A DNA stretch of 8,657 nucleotides from Candidatus Hodarchaeota archaeon (GCA_016839955.1 JAEOTI010000686.1:1-8657), one strand, 5' to 3'; shown: positions 1 to 6,291, counted from the stretch's first letter. Made by a program: numbers and translations. The notes: generated by a model from the letters alone, not told the origin.

Positions 1-275
1 AATTTTTTCCTTCCTTTGTCCGATACAATATACTTAGGTTCATAGTCTGCTTTTGAAGTTCCTAATCCTTTTCTTGGTTCTAAAAGGTAAATATAATCAC
101 AATTCACTAAATTTTTGAGAGATTCTAAGATTTCATTTTCAAAATACCCTGAACGACTAATGAGTTCTTCAACTGTTGCTCCACCAAATTCTATTTGAGA
201 GAAATATACATTTTTTAAAGATTCTAAAAGAATAGAAGATTCATCACAAGGGTTCAAAGTAATTTCAGACTCCAA
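1..275 (-). CDS. Winged-helix DNA-binding-type protein, 5' part (cut by window edge)
   Basis: An open frame of 91 codons runs leftward off the window. It reads as a helix-turn-helix followed by a wing: helices around ATVEELISRSGYF and NEILESLKNLV, then the hairpin YIYLLEPRKG...EPKYIVSDKG, whose last strand plus KG is typical of archaeal winged-helix proteins. There is no ATG in the frame. The only reasonable start is TTG at 275-273, one base after the dph5 stop, and an in-frame TAA at 287-285 excludes a longer version. No clear Shine-Dalgarno site is visible, so translational coupling to dph5 is likely (inference). The winged-helix fold is read from sequence pattern only. The C-terminal part and the specific role are unknown; a transcription regulator is one option, but such domains also occur in RNA-binding and scaffold proteins. 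Confidence 0.55.
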   Translation of the reverse strand, partial: MESEITLNPCDESSILLESLKNVYFSQIEFGGATVEELISRSGYFENEILESLKNLVNCDYIYLLEPRKGLGTSKADYEPKYIVSDKGRKK

Positions 276-276
276 G

Positions 277-1092
277 TTATGGACTTAGTCGTTCAACATT
301 CTCTTTTCCCCAGATGGTCTGTATAGCTTCTTCTTCGTACGTTTGCAACTCTGAACAGATCACTATTGTTTGAGGAGGGCCAAATTTGTTCCATTTGTTT
401 TCTTGTAGTTCAGCCATTGTTCCACAATGAACTATAGATTCTTTTCGACCAAGACGTGCTAGACCAAACATTAAACGTTTTTCGGTAATGATTTTATTTC
501 TATATTCAATTTCTAGAGATTGAAGCTGGTCAATTGCCATATCAACATCAAGGAATTTCTGAGAAGATACGTCAATATCAAGAAGTAATAAAGTATGAGC
601 TTGAATTGAGAGGTTCCCTAAAATTACATCATAACAATATTTTGACTTTTGGAAGCCGATTGTTGCTGTTTTTCCAAATCGATAGCTAGACAATCCAGTC
701 AAACTTGGAACAGCAGTGAAAACTGAAGGAGCATGAATTATACCAACATCAATACCCTCTTTGATAGCAGTTAAACGAAGTGATACGTGTGTAGTAGCTA
801 TAAATGGATCTCCAGGAACTAAAAGTGCAACTTGATTATTTTCACATAACTTAAGGAATTCTTTTTCTTTCTGTTCAAGATTTTCTCTTTTTAGTAATTG
901 AACCGGTTTCCTAAGCTCTTGAGATAATTCGTTTATTACTCCTGGATCAAGAAAATTTGTATAAGACTCAATGAAAACCTTTTCTGCCTGTTTTAAAATT
1001 TTTAAAGCTTCAATAGAAAGACTACTAATACCATTTAGACCCAAACCTATGAACCATAGGTATTTCTTATTTTTTGGTTTTTTTCTAGGCAG
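277..1092 (-). CDS. dph5: Diphthine synthase (Dph5/DphB), SAM-dependent methyltransferase
   Basis: Methylates the modified histidine of elongation factor 2 with S-adenosylmethionine during diphthamide synthesis, in the cytoplasm. Numbering from the TTG at 1044, the tetrapyrrole-methylase-type fold shows VPGDP (76-80) then ATTH (83-86), HAPS (104-107) and TGL (116-118), all as in archaeal DphB. The length of about 255-271 residues fits the family. The start is the problem. Family proteins begin with a strand like YFIGLGL, and here YLWFIGLGL is encoded in frame upstream of the TTG at 1044, yet no ATG, GTG or TTG exists further upstream before an in-frame TGA near 1216. I extend to CTG at 1092-1090, which has GAGGG six bases upstream; this start is a hypothesis. 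With the TTG at 1044 the first beta strand would be lost. Function is confident, the start is not. Confidence 0.9.
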   Translation of the reverse strand: MPRKKPKNKKYLWFIGLGLNGISSLSIEALKILKQAEKVFIESYTNFLDPGVINELSQELRKPVQLLKRENLEQKEKEFLKLCENNQVALLVPGDPFIATTHVSLRLTAIKEGIDVGIIHAPSVFTAVPSLTGLSSYRFGKTATIGFQKSKYCYDVILGNLSIQAHTLLLLDIDVSSQKFLDVDMAIDQLQSLEIEYRNKIITEKRLMFGLARLGRKESIVHCGTMAELQENKWNKFGPPQTIVICSELQTYEEEAIQTIWGKENVERLSP

Positions 1093-1181
1093 TTGTAACC
1101 CTCTATGTTGACTACTACCAAGGAACTCTTTCCTAATTTGTCGACAATAAGTATAAGTTAAAAATAAACCTCTCCCCCACC

Positions 1182-1203
1182 AAAAAGAAATGATTGAAAG
1201 AAA
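1182..1203 (-). terminator. Possible U-rich terminator after gcvH
   Basis: About ten bases past the gcvH stop the minus strand becomes pyrimidine-rich, with TTTCTTTC followed by TTTCTTTTT. Archaeal termination, including the FttA-dependent kind, uses U-rich tracts without a required hairpin, so this is a plausible 3' end for gcvH. Such tracts are common in AT-rich intergenic DNA, hence low confidence. Confidence 0.25.
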
Positions 1204-1211
1204 TAGCTTTT

Positions 1212-1610
1212 TTACTCAGATTCCAATGACTCACAGTGTGTCTTATATCCAGCAGCATCCAAAAGAGAACTTAATTCACTGTCAAGATTTGATGGTTTAA
1301 TTTTTATCATCCAAGATCCGTATGGATCAGTGTTGGTTTTCTCAGGTGCATCATCTAGTGCTTCATTACGTTCAATAACTTCTCCAGAAATAGGAGCTAT
1401 TAAATCAGAAACACTCTTGACCGATTCGATACTACCAAATTCATCACCAGCTTTTATCGCTTCACCAGAATCGGGAAGCTCAACGAATACAATATCAGTT
1501 AGTTTGGCCTGGGCATAATCGGTAATTCCGATAGTGACGGTATCTCCTTCAATTTTAATCCATTCATGCTCTTCTGAATATTTGAGATCTTCTGGAACAT
1601 TATAACTCAT
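1212..1610 (-). CDS. gcvH: Glycine cleavage system H protein (lipoyl carrier)
   Basis: H protein carries the aminomethyl intermediate on a lipoyl-lysine between the P, T and L proteins of the glycine cleavage system. From the ATG at 1610 the protein is 132 residues, the normal family length, and opens with the typical VPEDLKYSEEHEW. The lipoylation motif ESVKSVSDL places the acceptor at Lys65, and GDEFGSIESVKS and the later APISGEVIERN are family hallmarks. The frame stays open upstream to a TTG at 1694, which would add 28 residues including three cysteines (C-x3-C-x-C). A purine-rich GAGGAGAAG lies 5' of that TTG, so the long form cannot be dismissed. I chose 1610 because it matches the family N-terminus. 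No gcvT, gcvP or lipoate ligase gene is in the window, so the partner system is not shown here. Confidence 0.93.
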   Translation of the reverse strand: MSYNVPEDLKYSEEHEWIKIEGDTVTIGITDYAQAKLTDIVFVELPDSGEAIKAGDEFGSIESVKSVSDLIAPISGEVIERNEALDDAPEKTNTDPYGSWMIKIKPSNLDSELSSLLDAAGYKTHCESLESE

Positions 1611-1695
1611 TAAATTCAACTCTACTTGATTTTCATTTGTAAATAAAGTATATTCATAGCAACTGCAATATTCAGGGCACATATTTGATTCCAAC

Positions 1696-1714
1696 TTTAA
1701 AAACTTCTCCTCTT
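1696..1714 (-). promoter_or_regulatory. gcvH: Possible gcvH promoter (BRE/TATA) or ribosome binding site
   Basis: On the minus strand a purine run AAGAGGAGAAG is followed directly by TTTTTAAA. This has the order and composition of an archaeal BRE plus TATA box and would start transcription about 60 bases before the ATG at 1610. The same GGAG, 12 bases before the TTG at 1694, could instead act as a weakly spaced Shine-Dalgarno site for a longer GcvH. The sequence alone does not separate the two readings. Confidence 0.3.
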
Positions 1715-1815
1715 AACCCAAATAAACCCTCAGATCGAGTTTATTCTATTAAAAACAAATCCAATTCACTTTGATAACAGTACAGATTGATGAAAAATAG
1801 CTAAAATCGTTATGA

Positions 1816-1857
1816 TTCTGGTTTCTAAAGAATTACAAAGGAATATTCTTACCAGAA
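1816..1857 (-). terminator. Hairpin downstream of the GTPase gene, possible terminator or 3'-end structure
   Basis: TTCTGGT (1816-1822) and ACCAGAA (1851-1857) are exact reverse complements. Inside them AAGAAT (1828-1833) pairs with ATTCTT (1845-1850), giving 7 + 6 base pairs with a five-base one-sided bulge and an 11-base loop. It begins about ten bases after the GTPase stop codon, and the minus strand just before it is T-rich (TTTTTGGTTTTTCT). It is therefore in the right place to define or protect the GTPase mRNA 3' end. The structure is read by eye and no folding energy was computed. Confidence 0.35.
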
Positions 1858-1867
1858 AAACCAAAAA

Positions 1868-2557
1868 TTATGTTTTCCGTTTTTTTTGCGAATATTGGAA
1901 AACCATACGACCCAAAGTTTGAAACATATAGTCAACATTTTGATCAGTTTTTGCTGAAGTTTCAACATATTTAACTGGGGGAGCATCTTCTGGGGTTAAA
2001 TGGTCGATTTCCTTACATAATGCCGTTCCCTGTTTTGTTGAGACCATTGTGGCGTGTCGAGCCAATTCTCGACCTTTTCGAGTTTCTAAATGATCTTCAC
2101 TCTGTAAATCAATCTTATTCCCAACTAAAACTAAAGGAGTAGATCGCCCTAAATCAATATGTTTCCAAGCTTCTTCAAGCCATCTTGGTGCTGATTCAAA
2201 ACTGTCAGGTCTAGAAATGTCAAAAACTAATAGTAATCCTCTAGCCCCCTTATAGTATCCTTCCCTAACAATAGAAAACCTTGGTTGACCTGCAAGATCC
2301 CATATTAACATTTTAACTTCATTTGTACCAAGAAATTCAGTACGAGTGGCAAAGTCAGCTCCTATAGTCGCTAAATACTGAGGCTTAAATGAATACCCTA
2401 CATAACGCTCACGAAGAGCAGTCTTTCCAACGCCCCCATCACCAATAAGACATATTTTCATTAAGGGTACTCTTTTCTTCTTCTCAATGGATATCCTTCT
2501 TTCATTCAAACGTCCTCGATTAGAATGCGGTGAAGGCGTCATTGAAAATTCAAACAT
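1868..2557 (-). CDS. Ras/Rab-like small GTPase (Asgard eukaryotic-signature type)
   Basis: A P-loop GTP-hydrolysing switch protein. Numbering from the ATG at 2557: G1 is GDGGVGKT (39-46), the G2 Thr lies in LATIGAD (Thr64), G3 is WDLAGQ (86-91) with the catalytic-type Gln91, G4 is NKID (147-150) and G5 is ETSAK (199-203). The WD..GQ form and overall layout are closest to Rab/Ras. About 48 residues separate G4 from G5, against about 24 in Ras, so there is an insert around residues 168-195. The C-terminus is basic (KKRKT) with no CAAX or CC prenylation signal. Residues 1-32 form a basic extension ahead of the fold. An alternative start is the ATG at 2461 (Met33), preceded by a purine-rich stretch; I kept the longer form because the extension is less AT-rich than true intergenic DNA here. 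Pathway and partners are unknown. Confidence 0.92.
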   Translation of the reverse strand: MFEFSMTPSPHSNRGRLNERRISIEKKKRVPLMKICLIGDGGVGKTALRERYVGYSFKPQYLATIGADFATRTEFLGTNEVKMLIWDLAGQPRFSIVREGYYKGARGLLLVFDISRPDSFESAPRWLEEAWKHIDLGRSTPLVLVGNKIDLQSEDHLETRKGRELARHATMVSTKQGTALCKEIDHLTPEDAPPVKYVETSAKTDQNVDYMFQTLGRMVFQYSQKKRKT

Positions 2558-2824
2558 CCATTTATTTTAGTTTTTGTTTGATTTCAGGCTATTTTGTATT
2601 CTATCCCACTTTACAATTTTAATTGCAATCGGATAACTAATTTGTCATTTTTTATTTGTAGGGTTGTAATATCTTCTAAGTTTGATTTGAATATCTCAAG
2701 GTGTTTTTTTTTTGATTTAGTTTTTGAGGATTATTCAAGCTGAGTTTTTTGTGTGACAAATGATTTTTTCTACTTTGGAGAACGCTAATAGAAGTACAAC
2801 CGTATCCTCTCTATTATTTTAAAT
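2558..2824. other. AT-rich intergenic region upstream of the GTPase gene
   Basis: No open frame of interest on either strand. CAATTTTAATTG (2614-2625) is a near-palindromic AT-rich site about 60 bases before the GTPase ATG and could serve as a TATA element. A run of ten A residues on the minus strand lies near 2710. I see no RNA gene. Confidence 0.4.
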
Positions 2825-3310
2825 TTAATATTGAAAATTCCAGAGTTCGTCATGAAGGTAATGAATATTCCTAAAAACCGTCCCTGATTCTTTACGATTA
2901 GATTCAAAGATTTTAGAATCAATAATAGCTAAACCAATTGCTAAAATAGTGCCTTTTAAGTTCTTTACTACAATTAGGTCATTTTCTTTGAATTGATTAG
3001 CTGAAACAATCCCTGGAGCAAAAACGTTTGCGCCATTCAATACATACTTTATTGCACCATCATCTACAGTTATAGAAGGTAAATTGAACTTGCTTCCATG
3101 GATTAATCTTAAAGTTGGGAACAGCTGACCATCTTTCCAAAATAGAATTAATTCTCCGTTTTGATCTATTAAACCTTTATAATTATCCCAACTACATTCT
3201 ACCAAGTTCTGAAACGAACTGGAGTCCACTAAGTAAGGAAAAATTTTCCCAACAGAAGATAAGACTTGTTTTTTTTCTTTCTTACTTAACTCACGTCGTT
3301 TTAAAGACAA
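2825..3310 (-). CDS. MCTS1/Tma20-like PUA-domain protein
   Basis: In eukaryotes MCTS1 (Tma20) acts with DENR on the small ribosomal subunit to remove deacylated tRNA and promote re-initiation; archaeal relatives are thought to act in translation too. The N-terminal domain (about 1-75) contains NGELILFWKD and LFPTLRLIH, matching the MCTS1 NGELLFF...FYPTLRLLH region. The PUA domain (about 78-158) has VDDGAIKYVLNGANVFAPG and ends NIHYLHDELW, very close to human MCTS1 NIHYLNDGLW. Length is 161 residues against 181 in human. No ATG is available; TTG at 3310 is the chosen start, with AAGGAAG nine bases upstream and an in-frame stop not far above. It is flanked by gaps of about 190 bases (to fttA) and 267 bases (to the GTPase gene), so it is probably its own transcript. 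Family assignment is strong; the molecular role here is inferred. Confidence 0.88.
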   Translation of the reverse strand: MSLKRRELSKKEKKQVLSSVGKIFPYLVDSSSFQNLVECSWDNYKGLIDQNGELILFWKDGQLFPTLRLIHGSKFNLPSITVDDGAIKYVLNGANVFAPGIVSANQFKENDLIVVKNLKGTILAIGLAIIDSKIFESNRKESGTVFRNIHYLHDELWNFQY

Positions 3311-3344
3311 TGGCTTGTACTTCCTTAAGTTAAATTAGATATTG

Positions 3345-3354
3345 AATTTAAATT
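3345..3354 (-). promoter_or_regulatory. Possible TATA box of the MCTS1-like gene
   Basis: The palindromic AATTTAAATT is centred about 40 bases upstream of the TTG start at 3310. With the usual archaeal spacing of about 26 bases, transcription would begin some 13 bases before the start codon. Similar AT-rich words are frequent in this intergenic stretch, so the support is positional only. Confidence 0.28.
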
Positions 3355-3498
3355 TTGAAAATTTGGAGCTCATTGATACTCATTTTTATATTAGAGATGA
3401 TGTTTTTTCGAATGAAAGCGATTTTGAAGAATTCTGTCTTTTAAAGACTAAAAATTGGTCAATTATAACAAAAACTTTCTTAAATTAACTATCTTTTT

Positions 3499-3518
3499 TC
3501 TTATCAAAGTAACCGAAT
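3499..3518. repeat. 20-base repeat element, copy at the 3' end of fttA
   Basis: Nineteen of 20 bases match positions 5589-5608 (plus-strand reading TCTTATCAAA, one variable base, TAACCGAAT). It covers the last codons and the TGA stop of fttA. Confidence 0.6.
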
Positions 3519-5450
3519 AGTTTCAAGATTATATGGAACAAGCCCATCTATACGGTAACGTTTAGAGACACTCTGGACAAGAGACAAACCTTTCTGTCGT
3601 TGACCATGTACGAAGATAATTTTTTCAGGTTTGGGAGAAAGTTTACGAATATAGTTCATTATTTCCCGGCGGTCTGAATGTCCGCTAAAACCTTCGATTT
3701 GGTGAACATCCATGTTTACTTGAAGAATTCTTTGCCTACCATTGTCTGAGACCCTTATCTCGCGAGTCCCTGAGGCTACCCGTTTTCCTAAAGATCTTTC
3801 AGCTTGATATGACACAAAAATAATTGAATTTTTCGCTTCTCCGGCAAATGCCTTAAAATATTCAACGGATGATCCACCCACAAGCATTCCAGAGGTTGCC
3901 ATTACAACGCAAGGAGCATCAGAATTTAAAATCTCCTCACGAGCTTTTGGAGATTCTACCTGGACAAACCATTCGGATAAGAAAGGATTCCGACCTGCAT
4001 TAAAGATCATATCTTGTAATTCAGAAGAAAGATATTCAGGATGGCAGGTATGAATAGCGGTAGCTTCGCTGATCATACCATCTAAGTAAACTGGTATTTC
4101 TTCTATCTGACCCATTCGTAAATATTTATCTAAAACAACCATTAACTCTTGAGCTCTACCTACAGCTAAGCTAGGAATTAAAACTTTCCCTCGATTCCTT
4201 ACTGTTTGATTTATAATTCTTACAAGCTGCCTTTCAGACTCTTTTCGGCTTGGCATAATATCTTGGGGTGCACCATAGGTGGATTCCATTATTATCGCTT
4301 CAAGACGAGGAAACTTTGTATTTGCAGAATCCAATAATCTTGATTTTGCATATTTAAAATCATGAGCTACTGCCATATTATAGCGACCATTACCAATGTG
4401 CAAGTGAATTAAGGAACTACCAAGAATATGTCCCGCTGGACTTAAGGTGAGACGAATATCAGGAGACAGATCAGTAACTTCACCATACCTTCGTGGTATT
4501 GTATGTAATATTGCATCATGAACATTTTTTATAGAATATGGTAATAATTTTCCCTCACCTTCAGCTACATCCAAATAATCTTTTTGTAAAAGGGTCATTA
4601 ATGAACGTGTGGCGGTGTTACAATAAACCGGCCCATCATAGCCGTATTTATATAAGAAAGGAACAAATCCGGAATGATCTAAATGTGCATGACTAACAAC
4701 TACTGCATCAAGTTCTGAAATATCAAATTCAGGTGCATCGAATGCTGGAAATACATCACCTGGATTACTAGCACCGACATTTACTCCACAATCAATCAAA
4801 ACTTTCGATTCTTTTGTTTCTACTAATATTGAACTCCGTCCTACTTCACTAGCTCCACCTAAAAATGAACATCGAATAGTCTCACTTCTAGTTAATGGGA
4901 CCCGGTGTATCCGTTTTCCAATATCTAATAAATGATGTTTTCTTTTTGCGGTTTCAGAGGCCAAAATTTGTCGAATACCAGCATTTATTTTGGATGCAAT
5001 TGGAGGTGTGCGAATTACTGTGGGCCTCCAAGCTACATCTTTGTAGATTTCCCTTAATGTAACTCCATTACGACCTATTACAAGGCCTGGTTTTCTGGCT
5101 TCAATTTCGACTTCTCCAAGAGTCTCGTCAAATGCGAGGTTAGTAATTTCTGCTTCTTGAGGTATAATTTCTTTAATTCGGTTTTCAGCTTCCTTTGTAG
5201 GTTTTCGAACACCAACATCGCTTCTAATTACTATTCTTTTCCGAAGATATTTAGCCAAATGCTTTACTATGTTCCCATCTTCCATTAATACATTAGGTTT
5301 TTTAGAATATACAACAACGAATGGACCCTCAAATTCAATTGAGCTGACCGAACTGGCAGGAGGTAAATGAGAACGTAATTCTTTTGATATTTCAGCTGCA
5401 TTACGCTGATGTCCACTATTTGAATTTCTTGGCTTATTATATCGTTTCAA
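3504..5450 (-). CDS. fttA: Transcription termination factor FttA (aCPSF1), KH/beta-CASP metallo-beta-lactamase nuclease
   Basis: Archaeal homologue of CPSF73 that cleaves nascent RNA at U-rich sites and releases RNA polymerase. Domains in order: an N-terminal KH-like region (about 20-100); a KH domain with GLVIGRNG (122-129); a metallo-beta-lactamase core with Asp220 in LIDCG, HAHLDH (254-259), His341 in PAGH and Asp364 in HDFKY; and a beta-CASP part with Glu389 in MESTYG, His591 in FSGHSD and His615 in FVHGQ. All expected zinc and catalytic positions are present, and 648 residues is normal for the family. TTG at 5450 is the only reasonable start: an in-frame TAA abuts it, GTGAT lies just upstream, and the KH-like domain begins within about 20 residues. 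It lies 148 bases downstream of psmB, an adjacency known in methanogens (MJ1237/MJ1236). Very secure assignment. Confidence 0.97.
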   Translation of the reverse strand: MKRYNKPRNSNSGHQRNAAEISKELRSHLPPASSVSSIEFEGPFVVVYSKKPNVLMEDGNIVKHLAKYLRKRIVIRSDVGVRKPTKEAENRIKEIIPQEAEITNLAFDETLGEVEIEARKPGLVIGRNGVTLREIYKDVAWRPTVIRTPPIASKINAGIRQILASETAKRKHHLLDIGKRIHRVPLTRSETIRCSFLGGASEVGRSSILVETKESKVLIDCGVNVGASNPGDVFPAFDAPEFDISELDAVVVSHAHLDHSGFVPFLYKYGYDGPVYCNTATRSLMTLLQKDYLDVAEGEGKLLPYSIKNVHDAILHTIPRRYGEVTDLSPDIRLTLSPAGHILGSSLIHLHIGNGRYNMAVAHDFKYAKSRLLDSANTKFPRLEAIIMESTYGAPQDIMPSRKESERQLVRIINQTVRNRGKVLIPSLAVGRAQELMVVLDKYLRMGQIEEIPVYLDGMISEATAIHTCHPEYLSSELQDMIFNAGRNPFLSEWFVQVESPKAREEILNSDAPCVVMATSGMLVGGSSVEYFKAFAGEAKNSIIFVSYQAERSLGKRVASGTREIRVSDNGRQRILQVNMDVHQIEGFSGHSDRREIMNYIRKLSPKPEKIIFVHGQRQKGLSLVQSVSKRYRIDGLVPYNLETIRLL

Positions 5451-5481
5451 TTATTCATCACTCTATATATCGGTATTTTAA

Positions 5482-5508
5482 TTGGGATTTAAAGTGCGAG
5501 AGTCCCAA
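5482..5508 (-). promoter_or_regulatory. fttA: Putative fttA promoter inside an inverted repeat
   Basis: TTTAAA at 5488-5493 is centred about 40 bases before the TTG start, which predicts transcription starting near 5464 and a leader of about 14 bases containing the GTGAT ribosome binding site. The box is bracketed by TTGGGA (5482-5487) and TCCCAA (5503-5508), an exact six-base inverted repeat with a 15-base spacer, which has the look of an operator. A second TATA-like word (TATATA near 5465-5470) sits too close to the start codon to serve this start. Confidence 0.35.
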
Positions 5509-5588
5509 AACGGTATCTTGTGAATTAAAACCTTCATTCAAGACCTATTATTGGTCAAATTACTCTATTAATTTGTATTGGGACTTAG

Positions 5589-5608
5589 TCTTATCAAATT
5601 AACCGAAT
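5589..5608. repeat. 20-base repeat element, copy at the 3' end of psmB
   Basis: Matches 3499-3518 at 19 of 20 positions. It spans the final codons and TAA stop of psmB and a few bases beyond. Relative to the fttA copy, the stop codon falls at a different place and in a different frame, so the match is not explained by a shared protein C-terminus. Confidence 0.6.
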
Positions 5609-6291
5609 TTATTGATAATATCAGTATGGGAAAGATAATTGTAGCCCTTTTTTGTTATTATTGCTGCAGCAAAACCATCACCCGACATTATATCTCGTCT
5701 TGTTGCTGCGCTAATAGCACGAATACCTGATTGAGCTGCTTCTTCGACAGAAGGAAGATTCTCCAAATCTTCATTATAAATATCTTCAAGAAGTCCAAGC
5801 GCTATAGGAGAACCAGACCCTGTAGCTAATATTCTTTTTTCCTGTAATAAGCTTCCAAATGGGTCAATCGAAAATATTTGGGGTCCTCGTAAAGGATCAA
5901 CGCCTCCAACTATTGTTTGAACAATAAAAGGAAACCACCTAGAGCTATGAAGTAAATTCGAAGCAATACTTGCTAATGATTTTATAGGTATTATTCGGGA
6001 TCGATTTAAATTATATAATTCTGCTTCTGCTTTGAGTATATCTACTAATTTTTGTCCATCAGCAACGAGGCCTGCAATTGTTGCTCCAGCAAATTTAGTT
6101 ATTTGAAATAATTTAATAGCTGCTTTTGAAGCGACAAGAGTTCCCATAGTGGCTCGAGAATCGCTAATAAGTACGATTCCATCCGATGCGCAAAGTGCGA
6201 CTGTTGTTGTCCCTTTTAGACTATCAGATGTGGTTTTAATATACTCTTGCCATCGTTCATCATCTGGAAATGACCGAATATTTGAAATCAT
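5599..6291 (-). CDS. psmB: 20S proteasome beta subunit (catalytic)
   Basis: Forms the inner proteolytic rings of the archaeal 20S proteasome, the N-terminal nucleophile protease that degrades unfolded and tagged proteins. A 27-residue propeptide ends in LKG, followed by TTTVAL, so autocleavage after Gly27 exposes Thr28 as the catalytic Thr1. In mature numbering Asp17 (in SDSRATMG) and Lys33 (in SKAAIKLF) fall exactly in place, and the later TGSGSP and RRDIMSGDGF supply the conserved Ser/Asp positions. The subunit is therefore predicted active. The ATG at 6291 has GTGAG seven bases upstream. At 230 residues it is of normal size. It is the first gene of the leftward set and faces egsA across a long divergent region. 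The alpha subunit gene is not in the window. Very secure. Confidence 0.97.
   Translation of the reverse strand: MISNIRSFPDDERWQEYIKTTSDSLKGTTTVALCASDGIVLISDSRATMGTLVASKAAIKLFQITKFAGATIAGLVADGQKLVDILKAEAELYNLNRSRIIPIKSLASIASNLLHSSRWFPFIVQTIVGGVDPLRGPQIFSIDPFGSLLQEKRILATGSGSPIALGLLEDIYNEDLENLPSVEEAAQSGIRAISAATRRDIMSGDGFAAAIITKKGYNYLSHTDIINKFG

Noticed and set aside
1330..1518. Plus-strand open frame of 62 codons inside gcvH
   Set aside because: Lies wholly antisense to the conserved lipoyl domain and shows no recognisable protein features.
3115..3333. Plus-strand open frame of 72 codons
   Set aside because: Antisense to the MCTS1-like gene, which has clear homology.
5464..5471. TATATA word as the fttA promoter
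   Set aside because: Only about 15 bases upstream of the start codon; transcription would begin inside the gene. The TTTAAA at 5488 fits better.
281..5590. Ten-base GGACTTAGTC occurring at 281-290 and again at 5581-5590
   Set aside because: Many ten-base matches are expected by chance in a window this size, although both lie near gene ends.
5384..5602. Plus-strand open frame of 72 codons across the psmB-fttA gap
   Set aside because: Overlaps the fttA 5' end and is rich in Tyr, Ile and Asn as expected for chance AT-rich translation. No ribosome binding site.
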